A stretch of 64,000 nucleotides of DNA from Caulobacter endophyticus (GCF_029543245.1 NZ_JARQWV010000026.1:1-64000); one strand, 5' to 3'; positions 8,369 through 17,232 are shown, counted from the stretch's first letter. The notes: generated from the letters alone by a model not told the origin. Numbers and translations: made by a program.

Positions 8369-9796
8369 ATGCTTCGTAACCTGACCCTCACCCTGCTGGC
8401 GGCCAGCGCGCTGACCGCCTGCACCATGGCCCCGAAGTACGAGCGACCGGCCCTGCCGGTCGCCACCACCTGGCCCACGGCTTCGGCCAACGGCCAGACG
8501 GCTTCGGCCGGCGACCTCGCCTGGAAGCAGGTGTTCGAAGACCCCCGCCTGGCGGGGACCATCGACCTGGCTTTGGCCAACAACCGCGACCTGCGGGTCG
8601 CGGTGCTCAACATCGAGCAGGCCCGCGCCACCTACCGCATCCAGCGCGCGGCCCTGCTGCCGACGGTCAACGGCACGCTCTCGGGCACCAAGAGCGAGAC
8701 CCCGACGGCGGCCTCGGGCTTCGGCTCGGCCATCGGCGGCACCGGCGCGCTGGAGATCGAGAACTACAACGCCAATGTCGGGATCACCTCGTACGAGCTC
8801 GACATCTTCGGGCGGGTGCGCAGCCTCAAGGACCAGGCGCTGCACAGCTACCTGGCCACCGAGGAGACCGCCCGCGCGACGCAGATCAGCCTGATCGCCG
8901 AGACGGCCAATGCCTGGCTGACCCTGGCGGCCGACCAGGACCTGCTGGCCCTGGCCAAGGACACGCTGAGGAGCCGTGAAGACAGCCTCGCCCTGGTCCA
9001 GCGCCAGTTCGACGTCGGCGCGGCCTCGCAGCTGGACCTGCGCACCTCGCAGACCCTGGCCGAGACCGCCCGTTCGGACGTCGCCACCTACACGGCCCAG
9101 GTCGAGCGCGACAAGAACGCCCTGCGCCTGCTGGTCGGTACGGAAGTTCCGGCCGACCTGCAGCCGGCCGGCGGCCTGATCACCGCCCAGATCCTTCCCG
9201 ATCTGCCGGCGGGCGTGGCCTCGGACGTGCTGACCCGTCGTCCCGACGTGCTGGCCGCCGAGCACCAGCTGATGGGCGCCAACGCCAATATCGGCGCGGC
9301 CCGCGCGGCCTTCTTCCCGCGCATCAGCCTGACCGGCTCGTACGGCAGCGCCAGCGCCGATCTGGACGGCCTGTTCAAGAGCGGCACCAAGGCCTGGAGC
9401 TTCGCGCCCAGCATCAGCGTGCCGATCTTCGCCGGCGGGGCCAACAAGGCCGGGCTCGACAGCGCCAAGGCCGGCCAGAAGATCGCCGTGGCGACCTACG
9501 AGAAGACCGTCCAGACGGCCTTCCGCGAGGTCTCCGACGCCCTGGCCACCCAGGCCACGATCGGCGACCGCCTGGCCGCCCAGGAACGGGTGGCCGCGGC
9601 CGCCGCGGACACCGCGCGCCTGACCAAGCTGCGCTACGACCGCGGCGTCGACAGCTCGCTCGTCCTGCTCGACGCCCAGCGCACGCAGTATTCGGCCCAG
9701 CAGGGCCTGATCAACGCGCGCCTGGCCCGGGCCAGCAACCTGGTCACGCTCTACAAGGTCCTCGGCGGCGGCGCTCCCGCCGGCAAGGGGTCCTGA
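8369..9796 (+). CDS. nodT: Outer-membrane efflux lipoprotein, NodT family
   Basis: The TolC-like outer-membrane channel completing the pump. It has a short lipoprotein signal with acylated Cys18 (SALTACTMAPKYERP) and two OEP repeats: EQARATYRIQRAALLPTVNGT in the first half, and LMGANANIGAARAAFFPRISLTG with TVQTAFREVSDALA in the second. The 475-aa length is typical of NodT/OprM proteins. As the last gene of the three-gene operon it depends on the TetR-controlled promoter near 3890. Downstream sequence has no U-rich hairpin. Confidence 0.93.
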   Translation: MLRNLTLTLLAASALTACTMAPKYERPALPVATTWPTASANGQTASAGDLAWKQVFEDPRLAGTIDLALANNRDLRVAVLNIEQARATYRIQRAALLPTVNGTLSGTKSETPTAASGFGSAIGGTGALEIENYNANVGITSYELDIFGRVRSLKDQALHSYLATEETARATQISLIAETANAWLTLAADQDLLALAKDTLRSREDSLALVQRQFDVGAASQLDLRTSQTLAETARSDVATYTAQVERDKNALRLLVGTEVPADLQPAGGLITAQILPDLPAGVASDVLTRRPDVLAAEHQLMGANANIGAARAAFFPRISLTGSYGSASADLDGLFKSGTKAWSFAPSISVPIFAGGANKAGLDSAKAGQKIAVATYEKTVQTAFREVSDALATQATIGDRLAAQERVAAAAADTARLTKLRYDRGVDSSLVLLDAQRTQYSAQQGLINARLARASNLVTLYKVLGGGAPAGKGS

Positions 9797-9980
9797 ACTG
9801 ACCGGGGAGGGTAAGACCCCTCCCCCAACCGATCCCCGCGCGACGGTGCGGGGCTGATCGCGGCGGCATCCCCCCGGACACGCCGCGACCGGAAGGGGCG
9901 CATCACCCCCCAATCCCAGATGCGCCCCTTCCACCCTTCGTCTTCCTGAAAATCTGTCCAGCGCCCTGCGCGGTCCTCTT

Positions 9981-10054
9981 CCTTCGACAAGCTCAGGATG
10001 AGGACCAAGGCCAAGGCTGTTCACTCGACGACCTCACCCTGAGCTTGTCGAAGG
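9981..10054. repeat. Inverted repeat, family E (CCTTCGACAAGCTCAGG)
   Basis: CCTTCGACAAGCTCAGG (9981-9997) is mirrored exactly by 10038-10054, with TGAG/CTCA extending the stem. The right arm lies inside the 3' end of the minus-strand sulfotransferase-like gene. There it encodes the last residues PSTSSG and supplies the TGA stop. The rest of 9797-10033 shows nothing else recognisable. Confidence 0.85.
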
Positions 10055-11182
10055 GCCGCCCGCCGCCTCCAGCCGCGCATGCAGGCCGTCGAGCCGGGCC
10101 GCGCAGGCCGCCCGGATCGCCGGGTCGACCTCGGCCCGCTTGGCCGCCCCGTCCGGCGCGAACGCCCGCTCGGGCGCCTTGGCGTCGATCGCCGCCGCCG
10201 CCGTCATCACCTCGTGCTCAAGCGCATCAGGCGCCCAGCCGAAATGCGGCAGCACGCGACCCGCCACCGCCCCCGGCAGCGTCTCGTAGCTGACCAGCAG
10301 CCCCGTCCCGTCGGCCGCGAAGGCCGCCAGCATCGCCTCGCCGATCGCCGCCAGCACCGCGGCCTGGTAGTCGGCGTCCGGCGTCGCCGGCTCGGCCAGG
10401 CCGAACACCGCGGGCGCCACCACCTGCGGAACCATCTGCATCCCCGGCGAGCGGGCGTGCGAGACCATCACCTCGGCCGGCGAGCGGTAGAGGTGCAGCC
10501 AGGGTGTCGTCGGAAACGCCTCGCGGAAGAGGTCGAAGTCCAGGGCGTGCCAGCAGTCCAGCTTGAGAAACAGGCGCTCGTCTCCCGCCCCGCGCGCCCG
10601 GCCCAGCGCCGCCACCACGCCGCGCAGCAGCGCGACCTTGCGGTCCCGAGGCAGGTCGCCCCGCACCACATGATCAATCGGCGCGGCCTCCGACAGCACG
10701 GTCGCCCCCGTCGGCGCGCCCAGCATCCGGCCCAGCAGGGTCGAGCCGCAGCGCGACATGTGGAAGACGAGGCCGTCGGGCGCCGGTCCCGCCAGCCCCT
10801 CCAGCGCCGACAGCGGCGTGCGCAGGCGCAGCAGCCGGTTCAGCGGCGCCGACCAGACCTTGGGCACGCTCTCGCCGAAGAACGATTCCTCCAGCCGCCG
10901 CCCGCCGAAGAAGGCCCAGTCGACGGCGTCCTCGCCTGGCGAGACGGCGACCGGCAGCCAGCCGGCCGGCGGCGCGGCCGGGCGCGCAACCACGCTGCGC
11001 CGGGCCAGTCGTTCGGCCAGTCCCGGCGCGGCCATCCCCCAGCCGGCGGCGAGCGCCTGCGCCTCACGGGCGAACTCCTCGTCGCGAAACAGGTCGGCCA
11101 GCCCGGCGCAGGCGCCGACGTCCTCGGCCAGCCGCGCCATGAAGGCGTCCAGATCCCGCGTCGCGTCCGCCGTAAGTTGCAT
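10034..11182 (-). CDS. Sulfotransferase-like protein (P-loop family)
   Basis: A sulfotransferase-fold protein of about 382 aa. The segment VFHMSRCGSTLLGRML matches the 5'-phosphosulfate loop, and LHLYRSPAEVMVSHARSPGMQM resembles the 3'-phosphate-binding region. The N-terminal ~130 residues are not assigned. The ATG at 11182 is preferred over GTG 11218, which would leave only 14 nt to the divergent gene. The last residues (PSTSSG) come from an intergenic repeat, so the original C-terminus may have been replaced. Its divergent neighbour is an Asp/Asn hydroxylase-like protein, suggesting a joint modification role. The substrate is unknown. Confidence 0.7.
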   Translation of the reverse strand: MQLTADATRDLDAFMARLAEDVGACAGLADLFRDEEFAREAQALAAGWGMAAPGLAERLARRSVVARPAAPPAGWLPVAVSPGEDAVDWAFFGGRRLEESFFGESVPKVWSAPLNRLLRLRTPLSALEGLAGPAPDGLVFHMSRCGSTLLGRMLGAPTGATVLSEAAPIDHVVRGDLPRDRKVALLRGVVAALGRARGAGDERLFLKLDCWHALDFDLFREAFPTTPWLHLYRSPAEVMVSHARSPGMQMVPQVVAPAVFGLAEPATPDADYQAAVLAAIGEAMLAAFAADGTGLLVSYETLPGAVAGRVLPHFGWAPDALEHEVMTAAAAIDAKAPERAFAPDGAAKRAEVDPAIRAACAARLDGLHARLEAAGGPSTSSG

Positions 11183-11232
11183 GCCCGCCCCTGGCCCTTG
11201 TCGGCTGAAGGGCGGCACAATAGGCTCGGGCG

Positions 11233-11853
11233 ATGGGATTTCCAGACCGCCTGAAGCTGCCGCTCGCCTTCGATCCGATCCGCCTGCGCGCCGACCTTGA
11301 GGCCCTGACCGCCGGCGCGGACTGGATCGCCCACTTCGTCACCCAGAACTATGACGGCGACTGGAGCGTCATTCCCCTGCGCTGCCAGGCCGGCGCCAGC
11401 CATCCGGTGATGATGATCTATTCGGATCCCGGCGCGACGGCGTTCGAGGACACGCCGTTCCTGGCCCCCTGCCCCTATTTCCGCGAGGTGATCGCCGCCT
11501 TCCCGTTCCAGGCCACCAGCGTGCGGCTGATGAAGCTGGCCCCCGGCTCGGTGATCAAGACCCACCACGACGAGGACCTCGACGCCGGCTCGCTGCTGGT
11601 GCGCTTCCATGTGCCGGTGGTCACCAACCCCGACGTCGACTTCCGCCTCAACGGTCGCCGGGTGGCGATGGAGGCCGGCAGCGCCTGGTACCTCAAGCTC
11701 ACCGACCCCCACAGCGTCGCCAATCACGGGACCGAGGACCGCGTGCATCTGGTGATCGACGGCTACGTCAACGACTGGGTGCGGGGGTTGTTCGATAGGG
11801 TTTCCCCTCTCCCCCTGCGGGAGAGGGTGGCCTCGCAAAGCGAGGTCGGGTGA
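11233..11853 (+). CDS. Aspartyl/asparaginyl beta-hydroxylase-like protein
   Basis: A cupin-fold 2-oxoglutarate/Fe(II) dioxygenase of the aspartyl/asparaginyl hydroxylase family. The metal motif is visible as HHDEDLD (about residues 113-119) with a distal His in NHGTEDRVHLVIDGYV, which also contains the usual Arg for 2-oxoglutarate. The catalytic domain ends near WVRGLFD. The final ~16 residues (SPLPLRERVASQSEVG) and the stop codon are encoded by a family C intergenic palindrome. It is divergent from the sulfotransferase-like gene with about 50 nt between starts. The substrate is unknown. Confidence 0.8.
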   Translation: MGFPDRLKLPLAFDPIRLRADLEALTAGADWIAHFVTQNYDGDWSVIPLRCQAGASHPVMMIYSDPGATAFEDTPFLAPCPYFREVIAAFPFQATSVRLMKLAPGSVIKTHHDEDLDAGSLLVRFHVPVVTNPDVDFRLNGRRVAMEAGSAWYLKLTDPHSVANHGTEDRVHLVIDGYVNDWVRGLFDRVSPLPLRERVASQSEVG

Positions 11854-11968
11854 GGGGTCGATGACCGGCCCCGCCGCGAAGGCGGGCAGGCCTGGCACGG
11901 CGTCCGATATCTGAGAGACCCCTCATCCGTCGGCTTACGCCGACACCTTCTCCCGCAAGGGGAGAAGG
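11804..11968. repeat. Palindromic intergenic element, family C
   Basis: CCCCTCTCCCCCTGCGGGAG followed by a GGTCGGGTGAGGGGTC segment is mirrored by GACCCCTCATCCGTCGGC and CTTCTCCCGCAAGGGGAGAAGG. The pair lies between two convergent genes and its left half is translated as the C-terminus of the hydroxylase-like gene. A near-identical copy lies at 57650-57813. A family B-like fragment (GCGAAGGCGGGC) sits between the arms at about 11877. Confidence 0.85.
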
Positions 11969-11977
11969 ACTCGCGAC

Positions 11978-14266
11978 CTACGCCCCGAGCAGCGTGAACT
12001 GCGCGTTCAGCCCGTCCACGGCGCTACTCGCCACCCAGACGTCGAACACGCCAGGCTCGGCGGTCCAGCGGTCGCCGTCGCCGAAGAAGGTCAGGCTGCC
12101 CCGCTCCAGCTCGAAGGTGATGTCGCGGCCCTCGCCCGGCTTCAAGTTCACCCGCAGGAAGCGCTTGAGCTCGCGCACCGGCCGGGTGCGGCTGGCCACC
12201 CGGTCGCGGGTGTAGAGCTGCACCACGTGCACCCCCTCGCGCCTGCCGGTGTTGGTCACCCGGGCGCTGACCTGCAGCTTGCCGTTCCAGGCCAGGGTCG
12301 GCGACGACAGCTTCAGGTTCGAGAGAGCGAAGGTGGTGTAGGCCAGGCCGTAGCCGAACGGGTACAGCGCCTCGTTCTTCACCGTGCGCCAGCGGGCCTT
12401 GTACTCCTGGATCTCGCTGTCGGCCGGGGCCGGGCGGCCCGTCGTGCGGTGATTGTAGGCGTAGGGCTGCTGGCCGCTCTCGTAGGGAAAGCTGACCGGC
12501 AGTCGGCCGGACGGGTTCACCGCGCCGAACACCACGTCGGCCACGGCATGGCCGGTCTCGGTCCCTAAGAACCAGGTGGCCAGGATCGCCGGGGCGTTCT
12601 TCACCGCCCCGTCCAAAACGAGCGCCCGGCCGTGGCGCAGCAGCACGACGGTGGGCTTGCCCACGGCGGCCACCGCCTCGGCCAGCATCATCTGCGGCTT
12701 GGGGATGCCGATGTCAGTGCGCGACTGGGCCTCGCCCGACATGTTCTGGCCCTCGCCGACCGCCAGCACGACGATGTCGGCGACGCGGGCGGCGGCCACC
12801 GCCGCCTCGATCCCGCCGGGGATGGAAGCCTCGACGTCGCTGCCCTTGACGGTCTGCAACAGGTTGGGGTCGGCCATGGCCTGCCGGAAGCCCGTGGCCA
12901 GGTCGACGCCCAGGCTCTTGTCGCCGAAGAAGGCCCAGGGCCCCAGGATGTTGTCGCGGTCGTCGGCGAACGGCCCGATCAGGGCGATGCGCTTGCCCGC
13001 GCGCGGCAAGGGCAGGAGATTGCCGTCGTTCTTCAGCAGCACGATCGAGGCCGCGCCCGCCTCGCGGCTCAGGGCGCGCATGGCCGGGGTGGCCGTGCGG
13101 GCGGCCTGAGCCTTGGGGTCGATCGAGCGGAACGGCTGGTCGAACAGGCCGATGGCCTCCTTCAGCATCAGCACCCGACGCACGGCCTGGTCGACCACCG
13201 CCATCGGCACCGCGCCGCTCTTGACCAGCTCGGGCAGGTAGCGGCTGTAGAGCCCGCTCTGCATGCTGATGTCGACGCCCGCCAGGATCGCCAGGCGCGC
13301 CGCATCGCGGTCGTCGGCGGCATAGCCGTGAGCCACCAGTTCCTGGTCGGCGGTGTAGTCGGAGATGACCACGCCCCTGAAGCCCCACTCGGTGCGCAGC
13401 AGGTCGGTCAGCAGGCGCTTGTTGGCCGTGGCCGGCACGCCGTTGATGTCATTGAAGGCCGACATCACCGTCAGGCAGCCCGCCTCGAAGGCGGCCTGGA
13501 ACGGCGGCAGGTGCACCTCGCGCAGCGTGGCTTCCGACAATTCGACGGTGTTGTAGTCCATGCCCGCGGCCACCGCGCCATAGGCGGCGAAGTGCTTGGC
13601 GCAGGACAGCATCGAATCCGGCGCCTTCAGGTTCGGCCCCTGGAAGCCGCGCACCCGGGCCTGGGCCAGCGCTTCCCCTAAGAACACGTCCTCGCCCGAG
13701 CCCTCGGCCACCCGGCCCCAGCGCTCGTCGCGGGCCACGTCGACCATCGGCGCGAAGGTCCAGTGCAGGCCGTGGGCCGTGGCTTCCTGCGCGGCCGCGC
13801 GGGCGGTGCGATAGGCCAGCGGCGGATCGAAGCTCGCGGCCTCGGCCAGCGGGATCGGATAGACGGTCTTGAAGCCGTGGATGACGTCGGCGGCCAGCAG
13901 CAGCGGAATGCCCAGGCGCGAATGCTCCACGGCCGCGGTCTGGGCCAGCAAGGCGCCCTCGACACCGACGCCGTTCATCAGCGTGCCGATCTTGCCCGCT
14001 CTGGTCTCGGCCAGCAGCTGCTGGGTGTTGCGCAGGTTGACGGCCGGGTTCATGTCGCCCACCGGCGGGCGGATCATGTCGGCGTAGCACGACAGCTGGC
14101 CGGCCTTCTCGTCGATGGTCATCTGCGCGATCAGCGCCTCGACCCGCTGGGAGCCCCTCGCCTGCGCCGCCGACCGGCCGGCCACCGCCAGCCCGGCCAG
14201 GCCCGCCGCCCCTGCCACCAGTCCGCGACGGCTGATCCCTTCAAGCGAAGCTTCTCGCCGATCCAT
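11978..14266 (-). CDS. Glycoside hydrolase family 3 beta-glycosidase, Tat-exported
   Basis: A 762-aa periplasmic GH3 enzyme (beta-glucosidase or beta-xylosidase). The Tat signal reads ISRRGLVAGAAGLAG. The TIM-barrel part contains LHWTFAPMVDVARDERWGR and the substrate-binding KHFAAYG, and the nucleophile Asp303 is in VVISDYTAD, with Tyr where many relatives have Trp. The alpha/beta sandwich carries LGTETGHAVADVVFG. The C-terminus has the fibronectin III-like fold (VTNTGRREGVHVVQLY). It is convergent with the hydroxylase-like gene. No clear copy of the GACARCGTTGTC dyad is seen upstream, so its regulation may differ from the other two GH3 genes. Confidence 0.92.
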   Translation of the reverse strand: MDRREASLEGISRRGLVAGAAGLAGLAVAGRSAAQARGSQRVEALIAQMTIDEKAGQLSCYADMIRPPVGDMNPAVNLRNTQQLLAETRAGKIGTLMNGVGVEGALLAQTAAVEHSRLGIPLLLAADVIHGFKTVYPIPLAEAASFDPPLAYRTARAAAQEATAHGLHWTFAPMVDVARDERWGRVAEGSGEDVFLGEALAQARVRGFQGPNLKAPDSMLSCAKHFAAYGAVAAGMDYNTVELSEATLREVHLPPFQAAFEAGCLTVMSAFNDINGVPATANKRLLTDLLRTEWGFRGVVISDYTADQELVAHGYAADDRDAARLAILAGVDISMQSGLYSRYLPELVKSGAVPMAVVDQAVRRVLMLKEAIGLFDQPFRSIDPKAQAARTATPAMRALSREAGAASIVLLKNDGNLLPLPRAGKRIALIGPFADDRDNILGPWAFFGDKSLGVDLATGFRQAMADPNLLQTVKGSDVEASIPGGIEAAVAAARVADIVVLAVGEGQNMSGEAQSRTDIGIPKPQMMLAEAVAAVGKPTVVLLRHGRALVLDGAVKNAPAILATWFLGTETGHAVADVVFGAVNPSGRLPVSFPYESGQQPYAYNHRTTGRPAPADSEIQEYKARWRTVKNEALYPFGYGLAYTTFALSNLKLSSPTLAWNGKLQVSARVTNTGRREGVHVVQLYTRDRVASRTRPVRELKRFLRVNLKPGEGRDITFELERGSLTFFGDGDRWTAEPGVFDVWVASSAVDGLNAQFTLLGA

Positions 14267-14397
14267 AGAATCCCTTCCTACCGTGTCGCGGGCGGCAACC
14301 TCGCCGACCGGGGCGCGTCGCGCAACGCCTCGCCCCTCATCGGGCGAACCTGTGACGGCCGCTTGCGTTATCAGTCTGGCTGAAGGGAGACCCGACC

Positions 14398-14622
14398 ATG
14401 TCCGCTCAATGGCGCATCGAGATCCGGCTGGGCGACGGCCACGCCCCGCTGCGCAGCGTGCTCGTCGAGGCCGACACCGAAGTCGAGGCCCTGCGGCAGG
14501 TGCTGGCCGAGGCCGAACGCGACCATGTCGCCGCCGAGGAGCTGCTGCTGGACGGCCAGGAAGAGGTGTTCTCGCGCACCGAAGTGCTCGACGGCCACGT
14601 GGAGCATCAGGCCCAGGCCTGA
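14398..14622 (+). CDS. Small conserved-looking protein of unknown function
   Basis: A 74-residue acidic protein, MSAQWRIEIRLGDGHAP then a helical, Glu-rich stretch (VEADTEVEALRQVLAEAERDHVAAEELLL). It has a good ribosome site (AAGGGAG, 8 nt before the ATG) and codon use like its neighbours. It starts 131 nt from the divergent GH3 gene and ends 38 nt before pseG, so it may be the first gene of the pseG-pseH transcript. I do not recognise a family. A two-strand-plus-helix fold is the most one can say. Confidence 0.6.
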   Translation: MSAQWRIEIRLGDGHAPLRSVLVEADTEVEALRQVLAEAERDHVAAEELLLDGQEEVFSRTEVLDGHVEHQAQA

Positions 14623-14660
14623 CGCTCGCTCGCCCATCGGGCTTGTGCTAGGCCCGGTGC

Positions 14661-15719
14661 ATGGCTGGAGAACGCATCCTCTTCGTCGTCAACGCCGGCC
14701 CCAGCGTCGGCGGCGGCCATTTCATGCGCGGCCTGAATCTGGCGCGAGCGCTGGAGGCCAGGGGCGCGACCTTCGCCTTTGCCGGACCGCCCGCTATCGC
14801 CGGCCTGTCGCAGACCTTCGCCTCGCCGGCCATCTGCGCTGGAACCTTCGCTGAAAGCGACCTCGTCGCCGGCGCCGCTCGCCTGGCCGCCGACTACGAC
14901 GCCCTCGTCTTCGATCACTACGACCTGGACGCGGACGACCATCGCCGCATCGCCGCCGGCCGCCCGACCCTGGTGGTCGACGACCTGGCCGACCGCCCCC
15001 TGGCCGCCGACCTGCTGCTCGACGCCGGGGTGACGCGGCGGGCGGAAGACTATGCCGGCCTCGTCCCCGACCACGCCCAACTGCTGCTCGGCCCCAACCA
15101 TGCCGCCCTGTCGCCGGCCTTCGCAGCCCTGCGCGACGAGACCCTGGCCCGCCGTACGGCCACCTCGAGCGTGCGCCGGGTGCTGGTCTCGCTGGGCCTG
15201 ACCGACGTCGGCGGGATCACCGCCCGCACCGTCGAGGCCCTGCTGCCGGTGCTGGGCGACCGCGCCCTCGACGTCGTGGTCGGAGGTCAGGCGGCCAGCC
15301 TGCCGGCCCTGCGAGAAATCGCCGCAGCCGATCCGCGCCTGGCCCTGCATGTCGACAGCCGCGACATGCCGCGCCTGACCGCCCAGGCCGACCTCGCCAT
15401 CGGCGCCTCCGGCTCCAGCAGTTGGGAACGCTGCGTGCTCGCCCTGCCCACGCTCTCGCTGGTGCTGGCCGACAACCAGCGCGAAGCGGCCCAGGCCTTG
15501 TCTGATCTGGGTGCGCACCGATCGCTCGACGCTGCGTCTCTCGACGGCGAGAGCCTGCGGCGCGCCTTCGCCGCGCTCGCCGACGACCCTGACGCCTGGC
15601 GGGCCCTGTCGGCCGCCGCCGCCAAGGTCTGCGACGGCCTGGGCGCCCCGCGCACCGCCGATCGGTTCCTTGCCCAGATTTCGCCCCGTTTCGGAAACAA
15701 TCACGCGACGCCCACCTGA
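14661..15719 (+). CDS. pseG: UDP-2,4-diacetamido-2,4,6-trideoxy-beta-L-altropyranose hydrolase
   Basis: Removes UDP from the nucleotide-linked precursor in the pseudaminic acid pathway, a cytoplasmic step feeding flagellin glycosylation. It is a GT-B-like fold of 352 aa. The N-terminal motif VGGGHFMRGLNLA carries the catalytic His20 typical of PseG. The middle has VDDLADRPLAADLLLDAG, and the C-terminal half has the UDP-site motif GASGSSSWERCVLALPTLSLV. PseH and PseF follow, which supports the call strongly. The other pathway genes (pseB, pseC, pseI) are not in the window. Confidence 0.9.
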   Translation: MAGERILFVVNAGPSVGGGHFMRGLNLARALEARGATFAFAGPPAIAGLSQTFASPAICAGTFAESDLVAGAARLAADYDALVFDHYDLDADDHRRIAAGRPTLVVDDLADRPLAADLLLDAGVTRRAEDYAGLVPDHAQLLLGPNHAALSPAFAALRDETLARRTATSSVRRVLVSLGLTDVGGITARTVEALLPVLGDRALDVVVGGQAASLPALREIAAADPRLALHVDSRDMPRLTAQADLAIGASGSSSWERCVLALPTLSLVLADNQREAAQALSDLGAHRSLDAASLDGESLRRAFAALADDPDAWRALSAAAAKVCDGLGAPRTADRFLAQISPRFGNNHATPT

Positions 15720-15763
15720 CACTTACCCGCGCGTAAGCCAGCTAAAGCGTCGAGACCCCCTTC

Positions 15764-16342
15764 ATGCCCACAGTCACTCTGCGCGCCGTCGCGGCGCACG
15801 ATCAGGAGCGGCTGCTGGAATGGCGCAACTCCGACGCCGTCGCCCCCTACATGTACAGCGACCACCTGATCTCCGAGGGCGAACACGCTGCCTGGTTCTC
15901 ACGCCTGGGGACCAACCCGACCGTTCGCTATTGGGTCATCGAGCTGGACGGCCATCCGGTGGGCCTGGCCAACCTGGCCGATATCGACCTGAAGAACCGC
16001 CGCTGCGCCTGGGCCTACTACCTCGCCGATCCGTCGGTGCGGGGCCTGGGGGTCGGCAGCTTCGTCGAATACTGGGTGATCGAATACGTGTTCGGCGTGC
16101 TGGGCCTGACCAAGCTGTGGTGCGAGGTCATCGAGAGCAACAAGGCCGTCTGGCGCCTGCACGAAGGCTTCGGCTTCACCCGCGAGGCGGTGCTGCGCAA
16201 CCACGTGGTCAAGGGCGGCCAGCCGCAGGACGTCATCGGCCTTGGCTTGCTGGAAAGCGAATGGCGCGGCGCGGCCCGCGACGCCGCCCGCGAGCGGCTT
16301 ATCGCCAAGGGCTTCGACCTGTCGGCCGTTTCCGCCGCCTAG
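15764..16342 (+). CDS. pseH: GNAT N-acetyltransferase, PseH type
   Basis: Acetylates UDP-4-amino-4,6-dideoxy-N-acetyl-beta-L-altrosamine, the step before PseG. It is a GNAT protein of 192 aa. The start TLRAVAAHDQERLLEWRNSD is typical of RimJ/PseH proteins. The acetyl-CoA loop is DPSVRGLGVGSFVEYWV, followed by KLWCEVIESNKAVWRLHEGFGF. The gene lies 44 nt after pseG, in a gap with a small GTAAG/CTTAC hairpin. It ends in a CTAG tetranucleotide that also holds the stop codon of the convergent pseF. Confidence 0.88.
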   Translation: MPTVTLRAVAAHDQERLLEWRNSDAVAPYMYSDHLISEGEHAAWFSRLGTNPTVRYWVIELDGHPVGLANLADIDLKNRRCAWAYYLADPSVRGLGVGSFVEYWVIEYVFGVLGLTKLWCEVIESNKAVWRLHEGFGFTREAVLRNHVVKGGQPQDVIGLGLLESEWRGAARDAARERLIAKGFDLSAVSAA

Positions 16343-17058
16343 ATCCGCGGCAGGTCGCCCAGGTTCTGCAGGTCGGGCCGCCCGCGCACCAGCGCCCGGA
16401 TGTCGTCCGACGTGAAGGCGGGCCTGGCCGGATAGAGCGACTCATAGACCGCGCGTACGAAGTCGAGGTCCGACGGCAGGTCGACCGTCCAGCGCACCTG
16501 GCTCTCGTCCACCGGCTGGGTCAGGCCGCCCAGGGCGAAGCGTTCCGGCCGGCGATAGATGAAGGGCGTGACGTGCTCGCGCTCGTAGGGATCGCTGGCC
16601 TCCGCCGCCGTCAGCCGCAGCAGGCCGGCGCTCAGGATCTCGGCGTCCAGCCCGATCGGATAGGTGCGATGCGGCAGGGTGGTGGCGGAATAGTCCGCGC
16701 CATTGGCCTGGTGCTCGCCGATCAGCGCCTCGATCAGCACCGGGTCGGCCAGCGGGCAATCGGCCGTCAGCCGCAGCATCAGGTCGTCGTCCGTCAGGCC
16801 CGCCACCGCGCCGGCGAACCGGCCCAGCACGTCGTCCAGCGAGCCTCGGAACACCTCGACGCCCGCCGCCTCCAGCGCTTGCGCCAAGGGATCGTCGCTG
16901 ACCTCGTTCGAGGTCGCCGTGATCAGCCGGTCGATCGAAGCGACGCGGCGCAGGCGCTCGATCTGGCGCAGCACCATCGGCGCGCCGACGACGTCGGCCA
17001 GCACCTTGCCCGGCAGACGGGTCGAGCTCATCCGGGCCTGCAACACCGCGACGATCAC
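16339..17058 (-). CDS. pseF: CMP-pseudaminic acid synthetase-type cytidylyltransferase (SpsF/PseF family)
   Basis: Activates pseudaminic acid with CTP before transfer to flagellin. It is a nucleotidyltransferase of 239 aa with the signature VAVLQARMSSTRLPGKVLADV at the N-terminus, LRLTADCPLADPVLIEALI in the middle and HVTPFIYRRPERF later. The GTG at 17058 is chosen because AGGAGAG stands just before it and the family motif then begins at residue 2. A longer frame to 17151 adds an unrelated 31-residue leader. It is convergent with pseH, sharing 4 bases. Unlike pseG and pseH it is on the minus strand. Confidence 0.85.
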   Translation of the reverse strand: MIVAVLQARMSSTRLPGKVLADVVGAPMVLRQIERLRRVASIDRLITATSNEVSDDPLAQALEAAGVEVFRGSLDDVLGRFAGAVAGLTDDDLMLRLTADCPLADPVLIEALIGEHQANGADYSATTLPHRTYPIGLDAEILSAGLLRLTAAEASDPYEREHVTPFIYRRPERFALGGLTQPVDESQVRWTVDLPSDLDFVRAVYESLYPARPAFTSDDIRALVRGRPDLQNLGDLPRI

Positions 17059-17158
17059 CGCGCGCTCTCCTGCAACACTGCTAGTCTCGGGTCCGCACCC
17101 TCGGCCCGGTCGGTTAAGGAGGACTTTCGCCCGCCGGACGGGTTTGGACAACCAAGCG

Positions 17159-17174
17159 TTGACAGCGTTGTCAA
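17159..17174. promoter_or_regulatory. LacI-type operator upstream of second GH3 gene
   Basis: TTGACAGCGTTGTCAA has 6-bp arms TTGACA/TGTCAA around a GCGT centre. The core GACAGCGTTGTC differs by one base from the perfect dyad beside the LacI gene (31239-31252). TTGACA could also act as a -35 box, so a bound repressor would block the promoter. A partial outer inverted repeat (GGTTTGGACAAC at 17141-17152 and GTTGTCAAACC at 17167-17177) surrounds it. Confidence 0.65.
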
Positions 17175-17232
17175 ACCATAGTGCTCTCCCCGCCTAACGA
17201 CCGCGCACGACGATCGAAGGGAGAACGACGCC

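Noticed and set aside
3943-8631. A 1562-codon open frame on the minus strand
   Set aside because: It is the antisense shadow of acrA and acrB, a product of high GC at third positions. It is rich in His, Asp, Arg and Gly with no domain, while the plus strand shows complete RND pump motifs.
11804-11968. Family A-E hairpins as ordinary intrinsic terminators
   Set aside because: They lack a following T tract, and several sit inside operons. They may influence 3' ends but are annotated as repeats.
14361-14373. TTGCGTTATCAG as a LacI operator for the first GH3 gene
   Set aside because: Only one half-site is similar and the other arm does not pair. It may be a -10 box of the small gene at 14398.
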